Shown here: piece after piece, positions 1 through 7,421 of the stretch
How the letters are laid out: the number at the start of each line of letters is the position of its first letter
Position numbering within the stretch: the stretch's first letter is position 1
Source: SLST01 sp964458555
Lineage (GTDB): Bacteria > Spirochaetota > Spirochaetia > DSM-27196 > SLST01
Assembly: GCA_964458555.1 (NCBI GenBank)
Contig: CAYWJH010000056.1
Location: 1-19,733, forward strand
Length of the DNA: 19,733 nt
Direction: 5' to 3'
The notes under the pieces: model-generated
Databases searched by the model: none
What the model was told of the DNA's origin: nothing
What the model saw: the letters and a program-made list of their open reading frames with translations, nothing else
Position numbers and translations under genes: made by a program

Positions 1-55
1 TCTTGCGCTTGTGCGTAGAAATCTTCTTACGCTTGCGCTTTCGTCCACATGGCAC
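1..55 (-). CDS. Small, very basic AURKAIP1/COX24- or bTHX-like ribosome-associated protein (5' part only)
   Basis: Read on the minus strand from a GTG at 55, the 18 visible residues are VPCGRKRKRKKISTHKRK, and the frame is still open at the window edge. The pattern resembles the roughly 30-residue all-basic proteins known from Bacteroidetes and other phyla (remembered form MPSGKKRKRHKxATHKRKKR..., annotated as AURKAIP1/COX24-domain or bTHX-like), thought to be small-subunit ribosomal components. A Shine-Dalgarno AGGAG (plus-strand 64-68) lies 8 nt before the GTG, and a good promoter lies just upstream, so this is a real gene and not a tail of miaA. The C-terminus lies outside the window. The family call rests on the short motif; a role on the ribosome is inference. 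Confidence 0.7.
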   Translation of the reverse strand, partial: MPCGRKRKRKKISTHKRK

Positions 56-99
56 GATGGCAACTCCTGTTATTCGGCAACCGGATACGTGAGATCCGA

Positions 100-128
100 A
101 AGATAGCGAAGGCCCCGGGGGGTGTCAA
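100..128 (-). promoter_or_regulatory. Sigma70-type promoter of the small basic protein gene
   Basis: On the minus strand there is TTGACA (128-123), a 17-nt spacer and TATCTT (105-100). Transcription would begin near 93 and give a leader of about 38 nt with AGGAG before the GTG at 55. The -35 box contains the TGA stop of miaA, so the two genes share almost no spacer. Confidence 0.5.
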
Positions 129-1057
129 GGACGGCTCGCGGTCATCATGGAGTCGACGATCGCCGCGATCGCGCCGGTATCGTTCGCGTCGACCTCGCGT
201 ACACCCGGCAGATTGCGGAAGAAGGTTCGCTGCCGCTTCGCGTAGCGCCTCGTGTCGCGGATGATCTCGCCGGCGATCGCCTCGTCGTCCGACGCCGGTC
301 GCAGCCGGCCGGCCGCGTCGAAGAACTCGCGGTAGCCGATCGCGCGCATACCAGGATCGGTCGGGCCGTATCCCGACTCGACGAGCGCTTCGACTTCGGT
401 CCGCAGACCCGCGGCGAGCATCGCGGCGACCCGCTCGGCGATGCGTCGTCGCACCTCCTCGGGCGGCCGCACGAGGCTCACCGGAACCGCGTCGAGGCGC
501 GCCGACGACCGGCCGGTCATCGCGAAACCGGACAACGGCCGGCCGGTCTGCTCGTAGACCTCGATCGCCCTCGTGATACGGTAGCGGTCGGTCGGCGCGA
601 CCCGCTGCGCCGACTCGGGGTCGACCTCGCGCAGGCGTTCGAAGAGCGCCTCGAGCCCCCGACGTTCGGCCTGCTCGCGCACGCGGGCGCGGACCTCCGG
701 ATCCGCCGGCGGCGTTTCGGGCAGACCCAAAAGCAGGTGTTTGAAGTAGTACCCGGTCCCGCCGGAGACGACGGGGAGGTATCGGCGCGCGAGAATGGCG
801 TCGATCGCCGTGGTCGCGTCGGCCACGAAGGCGCCGACGTCGTAGGGCTCGTCCGGTGCCCGGACGTCTATGAGGTGGTGCGGTATTCGGGAACGCAGCT
901 GCGGATCGGGCTTCGCCGTCCCGATGTCCATGCCGCGATAGACCTGCATGGAATCGGCGCTGACGATCTCGATCGGCCTGTCGGCGATCTCGTCGAGGAT
1001 CGCGGTCTTCCCGACCGCTGTGGGTCCGAAGAGGAGGAGGGCCGGTCTGCCAGGCAG
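125..1057 (-). CDS. miaA: tRNA dimethylallyltransferase MiaA, probable CTG start
   Basis: MiaA transfers a dimethylallyl group to N6 of A37 in tRNAs that read codons starting with U. The 310-aa product has the P-loop GPTAVGKT at residues 11-18, the SADSMQVYRGMDIGTAKP substrate and Mg motif around 32-49, HHLID, SGGTGYY and the RAIEVYEQTGRPLS motif, all typical of the family. An in-frame TAG lies two codons before the CTG at 1057, and no ATG, GTG or TTG exists between it and the P-loop. The CTG lies 6 nt after a GAGGAG Shine-Dalgarno and gives the usual ten residues before the P-loop glycine. An ATG at 1074 is out of frame. It follows rpoZ by 24 nt and is probably co-transcribed with it. A one-base sequencing error near 1040 is the alternative explanation for the odd start. 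Confidence 0.93.
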   Translation of the reverse strand: MPGRPALLLFGPTAVGKTAILDEIADRPIEIVSADSMQVYRGMDIGTAKPDPQLRSRIPHHLIDVRAPDEPYDVGAFVADATTAIDAILARRYLPVVSGGTGYYFKHLLLGLPETPPADPEVRARVREQAERRGLEALFERLREVDPESAQRVAPTDRYRITRAIEVYEQTGRPLSGFAMTGRSSARLDAVPVSLVRPPEEVRRRIAERVAAMLAAGLRTEVEALVESGYGPTDPGMRAIGYREFFDAAGRLRPASDDEAIAGEIIRDTRRYAKRQRTFFRNLPGVREVDANDTGAIAAIVDSMMTASRP

Positions 1058-1081
1058 ATGCTACTCCTCGGCATCGAGGAC

Positions 1082-1273
1082 TCAGTCCTCGATGCGGTAC
1101 TGCACCTTCTTCGTGAGAATCTGCTTCACGGCGGTCGAGACCACCTTACCGTCGTTTTCTTCGAGCTCCTCGTCACCCGTCATGGTGATCTGGTAGGCAC
1201 GGCGGACTGCCGCGACCGTGAGCTCGTATACGTTCCCCTGGTATTCCTCGAGGAGATTCAGAGGGAGGATCAT
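1082..1273 (-). CDS. rpoZ: DNA-directed RNA polymerase omega subunit
   Basis: This 63-aa protein looks like a short omega (Rpb6 family) subunit, which binds the beta' C-terminus and helps assemble and stabilise RNA polymerase. The visible signature is YELTVAAVRRAYQIT followed by the acidic GDEELEEN and VVSTAVKQILTKKVQYRIE. The A-x-x-R-A-x-Q core is the family hallmark, and the length fits the short spirochaete type as I remember it. The ATG at 1273 has AGGAGG about 8 nt upstream. Its stop lies 24 nt before the miaA start, so rpoZ-miaA is probably one transcript. Upstream is the 67-nt gap to the DUF3179 gene, where I see no convincing promoter or terminator. Confidence 0.9.
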   Translation of the reverse strand: MILPLNLLEEYQGNVYELTVAAVRRAYQITMTGDEELEENDGKVVSTAVKQILTKKVQYRIED

Positions 1274-1340
1274 TGGCGCGCCTCCTGCTTCACCGGTGTC
1301 CTCATTAACCTACCAAAAGCCATCGACACAGTGAAGCGGC

Positions 1341-2567
1341 CTACTCAGCCGGCCCCCACGCCCGATCCGCCTCGAAGGCGCTGTAGCTGAACCAGAAGTG
1401 CTGGATGCCGACGATAGGCTCGAGCTGCGCGCCGGCGAGCTCCCCTTCGATCGCCCGTCCCGACCCGCTCCACGTCGACCCGGTCTGCTCGTCGACGATC
1501 CGGTCTCCGTCCACGGCGAACGTCAGCCGGCGTCCGTCGTGCTCGGCGCGGAAGGCGTTTGCGCTGCCAACATCGCGACCGTCGGCGACCGTTCTCGCGT
1601 CGAGCGCGCTCGCCGTTCCACCCTGCCAGAAGACGACCACGGGAACTCCCCCGACCTCGCGTTCGACCAGCCGCTCCTCCGAGACGATCGGATACGGTAC
1701 AGCGGTCGACTCGTCGTTGACGACGATCTGTACCACACGGGTCATGGGGCTGTACTCGCCGTCGAGCTCCGGCCCACGGTAGAGGAAGGGCCGCTCGGCG
1801 GTATCGTACCCCCGGTACGGGTTGCGGCCGTAGGTCACCGGCAGCCCGGTGTCGCGCGACAGCACGCGGGCCTCCGGGTAGGTCGCCGCCGCCGCGTCCC
1901 ACGGCAGCATCATGACCGGCACGAGCTCGAGCTGCGACCCGACGTACTCGCCGACGATCGCCCCGCCGGTCGCCTGCTGCCACCACGTCTCGGTCTGCCG
2001 GTCGTACATGATCAGGTTGCTGTAGCGGAGTCGGCCAGTCGTCCCGAAGTCGAGGACGCGTCCGTCGAACTCGCGCGAGAAGGCGATGCCGGTGTTGCAC
2101 AGCGGGCAGAAGGTGACGGTCACCGGCACGCCGCCCACGACGTCGTTGACGATCTCGTGAAACATGAGGATCTGCAACGGGTAGACGTGCGTCTCGCCGC
2201 CCGCGTTCATCACGAGGACAGGCTCGTCGTCGGTGAGCCAGTCGGCGCGGTCGACGGGAATGAACTGCGGGTCGTCGATCGACGGGATGCCGTCCTTCGG
2301 TGGGCCGCCGGAGATGATCTCGTCGCCGGGAACCGTCGAACGCGAGAAATCGGTCGCGAACCCGCCCACGCGACCGATCCCGCCCTCGACGAGCTCGACG
2401 TCGGCGGCGGGTTCGGGCCCGTCGGCACCCGCACGCTCCGGCGCCGAGCCGCTGCGCTGTTCGGCGCCCGGCTCGCCCTCGGGATCCGATTCACCCGCCC
2501 CGCCGGCCGTCAGGTGCGAGGCGAGCGCTGCGGTAGCCAGAGCGACAAGGACCCATCGGTACTTCAT
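1341..2567 (-). CDS. Secreted DUF3179 domain protein
   Basis: The 408-aa protein begins with a Sec-type signal peptide (basic MKYR, hydrophobic stretch to about residue 20, no lipobox cysteine). A low-complexity acidic linker rich in G, E, P and S follows (about 22-60), then a DUF3179 domain. Family landmarks are VYPLQILMFHEIVND (about 128-142), the C-x-x-C pair in TFCPLCNTGIAF (C154, C157) and TTGRLRYSNLIMYDRQTETWW. The conserved His, Cys and Trp residues suggest a metal or redox site, but the family's function is unknown. It is expected to be periplasmic or surface exposed. The ATG has GGAGG 6 nt upstream. It is transcribed away from the ABC operon and toward rpoZ, with no evident functional link to either. 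Confidence 0.85.
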   Translation of the reverse strand: MKYRWVLVALATAALASHLTAGGAGESDPEGEPGAEQRSGSAPERAGADGPEPAADVELVEGGIGRVGGFATDFSRSTVPGDEIISGGPPKDGIPSIDDPQFIPVDRADWLTDDEPVLVMNAGGETHVYPLQILMFHEIVNDVVGGVPVTVTFCPLCNTGIAFSREFDGRVLDFGTTGRLRYSNLIMYDRQTETWWQQATGGAIVGEYVGSQLELVPVMMLPWDAAAATYPEARVLSRDTGLPVTYGRNPYRGYDTAERPFLYRGPELDGEYSPMTRVVQIVVNDESTAVPYPIVSEERLVEREVGGVPVVVFWQGGTASALDARTVADGRDVGSANAFRAEHDGRRLTFAVDGDRIVDEQTGSTWSGSGRAIEGELAGAQLEPIVGIQHFWFSYSAFEADRAWGPAE

Positions 2568-2584
2568 GTATTACCTCCACGATC

Positions 2585-2613
2585 AAGATACGGGCGTTTG
2601 CATATACAACCAA
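2585..2613 (-). promoter_or_regulatory. Possible promoter of the DUF3179 gene
   Basis: Minus-strand TTGGTT (2613-2608), 17-nt spacer, TATCTT (2590-2585). The predicted start near 2578 would leave a leader of only about 11 nt that begins at the GGAGG ribosome binding site. This is unusually short, so the call is tentative. Confidence 0.33.
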
Positions 2614-2653
2614 GCGAAATCGGGCCACGTTCGTGGTTCACCCGAGGCCATCC

Positions 2654-2682
2654 TTTACGGTTTCCGGCATAGCATGTATTTT
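2654..2682 (+). promoter_or_regulatory. Probable promoter of the ABC/DUF4340 operon
   Basis: TTTACG (2654-2659), 17-nt spacer, TATTTT (2677-2682). Transcription would begin near 2689, giving a leader of about 35 nt that contains the strong AAGGAGG ribosome binding site 7 nt before the ATG at 2724. Confidence 0.42.
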
Positions 2683-2723
2683 GGGGCGTGCATCAACAGC
2701 TTGCATACTAAGGAGGACAGCCC

Positions 2724-3674
2724 ATGATAGAGGTACGCAACCTCACGAAACGCTACGGGCCCCACGTCGCCGTGGACGACGTGAGCTTCGGCGTAGCGCA
2801 GGGCGAAGTCGTCGGTTTCCTCGGCCCGAACGGTGCCGGCAAGTCGACGACCATGAACATCCTGACCGGGTACCTTTCGGCCACCGCGGGAGACGTCTTC
2901 ATCGACGGGACCAACATCCTGGAGGAACCCGAGGCGGTCAAGCGCCGCATGGGGTACCTCCCCGAGAGTCCTCCCATCTACGGCGAGATGACGGTGCGTG
3001 AGTACCTTCATTTCGTCTGCCGGATCAAAAAGGTACCGCGCAACGAGGTCCAGGACCGGATCGAGCAGGGCTTGCACCGCGTCGGGATCGTCGAAGTCTA
3101 CAACCGCCTCGTGGGCAACCTCTCGAAGGGATACCGCCAGCGGGTAGGCCTCGCGCAGGCGCTCATGGGCAACCCGGACATCCTCATCCTCGACGAGCCC
3201 ACGGCCGGTCTCGACCCGAAGCAGATCATCGAGATCCGCGATCTCATCCGGCAGCTCGGCAGCGACCATACGGTCATCCTGAGCTCGCACATCCTTCCGG
3301 AGGTCAGCGAGATCTGCAAGCGCGTCATGATCATCAACGACGGGCGCATCGTCGCCGACGGCGACCCGGCCACGCTCGGAGGCGAGCTCTTCGACGCGAG
3401 CCAGATCGTCGTCACCGCCGCGGCGGACGAATCGGCCACGAGAAGCACGGTGGCCGGAATCGCCGGCGTCACGCGCGTGGAAATCCTCCCGTCGGGCGAG
3501 GCCGGCACGACGGAGATGCTCGTGGAGAGCGAGAAGGACAAGGACCTGCGTCGCGACATCTTCGAGGCGTTCAGTAAGGCAAACGTGCCGCTCGTCGGTT
3601 TGCGCGTGAAGAACGCGACGCTCGAGGAGATCTTCCTCGAGCTCACCAGCGGCGTGAAGGAGGTGGCCTCGTGA
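2724..3674 (+). CDS. ABC transporter ATP-binding protein (GldA/CcmA-like)
   Basis: This 316-aa ATPase should power the membrane complex made with the next genes. Visible motifs are Walker A GPNGAGKST (34-42), signature NLSKGYRQR (132-140), Walker B ILILDEPTAGLD (153-164) and the H-loop histidine in SSHIL (H189). The Q-loop region reads YLPESPPIY, without glutamine, as in GldA-type ATPases. About 100 extra C-terminal residues after the nucleotide-binding domain match the DUF4162-like tail common in ABC-2 exporters and end in TLEEIFLELT. A strong AAGGAGG precedes the ATG. The stop overlaps the permease start (GTGA). Relatives include the Bacteroidetes gliding gene gldA, but the operon is widespread in non-gliding bacteria, so its substrate is unknown and I assign no symbol. 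Confidence 0.9.
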   Translation: MIEVRNLTKRYGPHVAVDDVSFGVAQGEVVGFLGPNGAGKSTTMNILTGYLSATAGDVFIDGTNILEEPEAVKRRMGYLPESPPIYGEMTVREYLHFVCRIKKVPRNEVQDRIEQGLHRVGIVEVYNRLVGNLSKGYRQRVGLAQALMGNPDILILDEPTAGLDPKQIIEIRDLIRQLGSDHTVILSSHILPEVSEICKRVMIINDGRIVADGDPATLGGELFDASQIVVTAAADESATRSTVAGIAGVTRVEILPSGEAGTTEMLVESEKDKDLRRDIFEAFSKANVPLVGLRVKNATLEEIFLELTSGVKEVAS

Positions 3675-4534
3675 CTGCCATTATGACGCGGGAGCTCCGC
3701 ACCTACTTCCAGACGCCCATCGGCTATATCTTCATGGGCCTGTTCCTGCTCGTATCCGGGTTCTTCTTCACCTTCGGGAACCTGATGTCGGGCAGCTCGT
3801 ACTTCACCTCGTTTCTGCAGAGCATTCTCTTTCTCTACCTCTTCGCGGTCCCGCTGCTGACGATGCGGCTGATCAGCGAGGAGCGTCGCCAGCGCACCGA
3901 TCAGCTCCTGCTGACGAGCCCCATCACGGTCACCGACATCGTGCTCGGCAAGTTCTTCGCCGCGTTCATCGTCTACCTGCTCACACTCGTGGTGACGGCG
4001 CTCTACGCGATCGTCGTGGGCATCTTCGGCGACCTCGCGGTGTGGCAGACGGTCGGGGGGTACATCGGCTTCGCGCTGCTCGGCGCGTCGTTCATCTCGG
4101 TGGGCGTTCTCGTCTCGGCGGTGAGCGAGAACCAGGTCAGCTCGGCCTTCTTCACCTTCTTCGCGCTGCTGTTGATCTGGTTCCTCAACCTCGTCAAGTC
4201 GGTCGCCCCGACAGATCCGGTGTCGAGCACCGTCTTCGCCGCGGCCATCGTGATCGGGCTCGCCGGGTTCTTCTTTGCGAACACCCGAAGCTGGGTCACC
4301 GCCGGCGCGGTCACGCTCGTAGGCGCGGCGACAATCGCCGTGCTGCACTTCGTTCAGCCGGACGTCTTCAACGGACTCATCGTCGAAGTCCTCGACTGGT
4401 TCAGCCTGCTCGAGCGCTTCGACAGCTTCACGCTGGGCGTGATCGAACTGGAGGAAGTGGTGTTCTACCTGAGCTTCACCGCGATCTTCCTCTTCGTCAC
4501 CGTCCGCATGATCGAAAAGCGGCGCTGGGCGTAG
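3671..4534 (+). CDS. ABC-2 type permease (GldF-like)
   Basis: This 287-aa integral membrane protein has about eight hydrophobic segments (roughly 17-37, 46-66, 95-118, 130-150, 157-175, 187-202, 208-228, 262-280). Between the second and third lies the ABC-2 permease motif SEERRQRTDQLLLTSPIT (69-86). The C-terminal LERFDSFTLGVIELEEVVFY resembles the conserved end of GldF-type permeases. It starts with GTG overlapping the ATPase stop by 4 nt, which indicates translational coupling. It should form the membrane channel for the upstream ATPase, probably as a dimer. The stop is 9 nt before the next ATG, with GGAGG in between. Confidence 0.88.
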   Translation: MTAIMTRELRTYFQTPIGYIFMGLFLLVSGFFFTFGNLMSGSSYFTSFLQSILFLYLFAVPLLTMRLISEERRQRTDQLLLTSPITVTDIVLGKFFAAFIVYLLTLVVTALYAIVVGIFGDLAVWQTVGGYIGFALLGASFISVGVLVSAVSENQVSSAFFTFFALLLIWFLNLVKSVAPTDPVSSTVFAAAIVIGLAGFFFANTRSWVTAGAVTLVGAATIAVLHFVQPDVFNGLIVEVLDWFSLLERFDSFTLGVIELEEVVFYLSFTAIFLFVTVRMIEKRRWA

Positions 4535-4543
4535 GAGGTCACC

Positions 4544-5980
4544 ATGGGCAATTTCTTCAAGGACATACTCGCGAACCCCAAGGTGAAGTACGGCGGCTAC
4601 GCCGGGATCATCACCTTCGTCATCATCGTCGCCGTCCTCGTGCTGAACGTGCTCGTCCAGCAGCTCGGATGGCAGATCGACATGACCGACACGTCGGTCT
4701 ACACCCTCGGCGAGCAGACGCGCGACATCCTGAACGAGCTCGACGAGGACGTGAACATCTACGTGCTCGCCGAGCGAAACCAGGAGGACCCGCGCATCAT
4801 GGAGGCGCTCGACCGGTACGCGCAAGCGTCCAACCGCGTCAGCCTCGAGACGGTAGACGCGGAGCAGAATCCCGGCTTCGTGTCGCGCTTCGACCCCGAA
4901 GGCGAAGGCCTGAGCAACGGCAGCGTCATCGTCGCGACGGAGGACAACTTTCGCGCGATCCAGAACTACGACCTGTTCAGCGTCGACAACCGCAATCCGC
5001 GATCGCCGCAGATTCTCGGGCTGAACGTCGAGCGCCGGATCACCAACGCGCTCATCTTCGTCGCGACCGGGCGAACGCCGGTGATCTACCAGACCCAGGG
5101 CCACGGCGAGCTCGAGCTCTCGAGCGGTGGCGCGTTCGGACGGCTCAGCGAGCAGTTCCAGAACGCGAACCTCGAGCTGCGCACGGTCAACCTCGCAACC
5201 GCACCGCAGGTGCCCGAGGATGGTTCGATCGTAGCGATCGTGCGCCCGCGCAACGATTTCTCGGCGGACGATGTCGACAAGGTTGCCGAGTTCCTCTCCG
5301 ACGGCGGCAAGCTCTTCCTCGCGGTCGAGCTCGCGGCCGGCGAGCTGCCGAATCTCGAGCGGCTGCTCGAGCGCTACGGAATCGGCATCCCGACGGCGGT
5401 CGTCGTCGAACCGGACCGCAACTACAACGCGGGACAGCCGCTGCAGCTCGCGCCGGTGATCGAAGAGACCGCGATCACGACCCCGCTCATCGAGGCGAAC
5501 TACCGGGTGGTAACCCCGCTCGCCAGACCGATACTCGAGCTCGAGACCAGGCCCCGCGGCGTGACCTACGAGGCGCTGCTCACGACGTCGGAGGAGAGCT
5601 TCTACCGGACCGACCTGGGCATCGAGAGCCCGGATATGTCCGCGTCGGACATCCCCGGTCCGGTTTCGGTCGCGGCGACCGCGATCGAGCGTGAGTTCAC
5701 GACCAGCGAGGAGATCTCGCGGATCGTGGTGGTGGGCGACGTCGACTTCATCTCGCTCGTCGACCAGGTCAACGGCAACCTCGACTTCCTCATGAACTCG
5801 TTCGGCTGGCTCGAGCAACAGGAGGAGACGCTCTCCATCAGGCCCAAGACCACGCTGCAGTTCCCCATGCAGCTCTCGGGGATGCAGCAGCTGATCTTCG
5901 GCGGTCTGTTCGTCATCGTCATCCCGCTCGCGATCCTGATCGCCGGCCTCGTGATCTGGCTCAGGAGGCGGCACCTGTGA
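4544..5980 (+). CDS. GldG-like ABC transporter auxiliary protein
   Basis: The 478-aa product has an N-terminal membrane segment (about 18-41) and a C-terminal one (about 450-473) ending in a basic RRRHL tail. The large domain between them should face the periplasm. After the first helix, DMTDTSVYTLGEQTRDILNEL matches the opening of the GldG/ABC_transp_aux domain (usually DLT...TLS..T..iL..L), and VIYQTQGHGE matches the family's conserved central G-H-G-E. Members accompany GldA/GldF-type transporters and are thought to be part of the complex; the substrate is not known. GGAGG precedes the ATG, and the stop overlaps the next start by 4 nt. Confidence 0.85.
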   Translation: MGNFFKDILANPKVKYGGYAGIITFVIIVAVLVLNVLVQQLGWQIDMTDTSVYTLGEQTRDILNELDEDVNIYVLAERNQEDPRIMEALDRYAQASNRVSLETVDAEQNPGFVSRFDPEGEGLSNGSVIVATEDNFRAIQNYDLFSVDNRNPRSPQILGLNVERRITNALIFVATGRTPVIYQTQGHGELELSSGGAFGRLSEQFQNANLELRTVNLATAPQVPEDGSIVAIVRPRNDFSADDVDKVAEFLSDGGKLFLAVELAAGELPNLERLLERYGIGIPTAVVVEPDRNYNAGQPLQLAPVIEETAITTPLIEANYRVVTPLARPILELETRPRGVTYEALLTTSEESFYRTDLGIESPDMSASDIPGPVSVAATAIEREFTTSEEISRIVVVGDVDFISLVDQVNGNLDFLMNSFGWLEQQEETLSIRPKTTLQFPMQLSGMQQLIFGGLFVIVIPLAILIAGLVIWLRRRHL

Positions 5981-7410
5981 AGCGCTGGATACGACTCGGA
6001 GCCATCGTCGTGGCGATCGCGGCGATGGTCGTTGCGCTCGTCCTCCTGCGGTCGCAGGACCCCGACGCCGACGCCACGACGCGGGAGCCCACCCCCTCGC
6101 TCGGCGACGATTCCGAGCGAGTCACGCTTCTTCAGAACGACCGGGACGCGATCGAGCGGATCGCGATCGACGGCGACGAGACCGATCTCACGATCGAGCG
6201 CGTGAGCGACGGTGAGTTTCGTCCCGTCTACGAGTACGACGTCGACTTCGATCGCGCACGGGTCAACCGGATCGTCTCGCAGGCGGTGTCGCTGACGAGC
6301 AGACGCGTGATCGGCGAGGTCGACGACCTTTCGGAGTACGGCCTCGGCGACCCGACCGCGACGATCACGGTCGAGCGCTCGGACGGCGAGCGCCAGCGTA
6401 TCACGGTCGGGTCTATGACGCCCGCGCGCGACGCGTACTACGTGATGCGCCCCGACGACGAGAACGTCTACTCGGTGTTCAACAGCTGGATCCGGCCGTT
6501 CTTCACGACGCTCAACGCCATGCGCGTCCGTTCGATCCCGCAGATCAACATCCAGGTGCTCGAGCGCATCGTGATCGAGACGCTCGAGGGGCGCACGATC
6601 CGCACCGAGCTCATCCCCGAGTGGGACGAGGATCCGGAGCTCGGCTTTTCGCGGTTCGCCGTCTACGAGCCGTTCTCCCGACGCTTCCAGGCGAACACGA
6701 ACTGGTTCGAGGAGCTCCAGGGAGCCTTGGAGAATCTGCGGATCGGGATCTTCGTCGACGACGCGCCGGACGATCTCGCCGAGTACGGGCTCGCGCCGCC
6801 CGAGGCGCGGGCGCTCATCGAGGACCAGGAGACGACCTTCGAGGTGTTCGTGGGCGCCGAAACCGAAGGCGGGCGGTTCGCGACCTTCCCGGATACGCCG
6901 AGCGTGTTCGTGCTCTCGGGTATCGAGCCCATCGTCGACGTCCGCCCGTACGACACGATCAGCCCGTTCGCGCTCATCGTCAACATCGACCTGATCGACG
7001 CCTTCGTCGTCGAGACCGGCGAGGCGACCTTCACCGGGCGCATCGAGCGCACACCCGCCGACGATCCGGAGACCGAGGAGGAAGAGGTCGACGAGACGTA
7101 CTTCCTGAACGGTCGGCAGATAGACGAGGATACGTTCAAGGACCTCTATCAGTGGGTGATCGGCCTCCAGCTCGACGCGGAGATCGGGGTCGACGACATC
7201 CCCACGACCGACGAGCTCGCCTCGCGCGGCCCGATCGTCTCGATCACGTACAACCTCAACAACGATCTCGGCCCGCTTAACGTTTCCTTCGTGCCGCAGA
7301 ACGCGAACTTCGCCGCCGTCGTGCGCGAGGGCCGCGCGGAGTTTCTCATCGCGCGCGCCAAGCTCCAACGGCTCGTGCGCGCGTTCGAGCGAGCGGTCGA
7401 CGAGCTGTAG
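5977..7410 (+). CDS. DUF4340 domain membrane-anchored protein
   Basis: The 477-aa protein has one N-terminal membrane anchor (about residues 6-24) and a long acidic extracytoplasmic part. Two copies of the DUF4340 signature are visible: LSEYGLGDPTATITV (about 112-126) followed by ITVG, and LAEYGLAPPEARALI (about 267-281) followed by FEVFVG. DUF4340 genes typically follow GldG-like genes, and their function is unknown. The GTG start at 5977 overlaps the upstream stop (GTGA), with AGGAGG 8 nt before it inside the upstream gene. It is the last gene of the operon and is followed by an intrinsic terminator. An accessory or substrate-engaging role in the same transport complex is inference. Confidence 0.85.
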   Translation: MKRWIRLGAIVVAIAAMVVALVLLRSQDPDADATTREPTPSLGDDSERVTLLQNDRDAIERIAIDGDETDLTIERVSDGEFRPVYEYDVDFDRARVNRIVSQAVSLTSRRVIGEVDDLSEYGLGDPTATITVERSDGERQRITVGSMTPARDAYYVMRPDDENVYSVFNSWIRPFFTTLNAMRVRSIPQINIQVLERIVIETLEGRTIRTELIPEWDEDPELGFSRFAVYEPFSRRFQANTNWFEELQGALENLRIGIFVDDAPDDLAEYGLAPPEARALIEDQETTFEVFVGAETEGGRFATFPDTPSVFVLSGIEPIVDVRPYDTISPFALIVNIDLIDAFVVETGEATFTGRIERTPADDPETEEEEVDETYFLNGRQIDEDTFKDLYQWVIGLQLDAEIGVDDIPTTDELASRGPIVSITYNLNNDLGPLNVSFVPQNANFAAVVREGRAEFLIARAKLQRLVRAFERAVDEL

Positions 7411-7421
7411 CTCATCGGCAC

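Noticed and set aside
1055..1074. ATG at 1074 as the miaA start
   Set aside because: It is out of frame with the P-loop unless a base is added or lost; kept only as the alternative in the CTG finding.
2625..2636. Palindrome CCACG-TT-CGTGG between the DUF3179 gene and the ABC operon
   Set aside because: Arms of 5 bp in GC-rich DNA are expected by chance; no regulator gene is nearby and no second copy was seen.
3098..5974. Very long open frame on the minus strand (958 codons) opposite the ABC operon
   Set aside because: It is a GC-rich shadow of three well-supported plus-strand genes; the translation is low-complexity R/E/D/H-rich and matches nothing.
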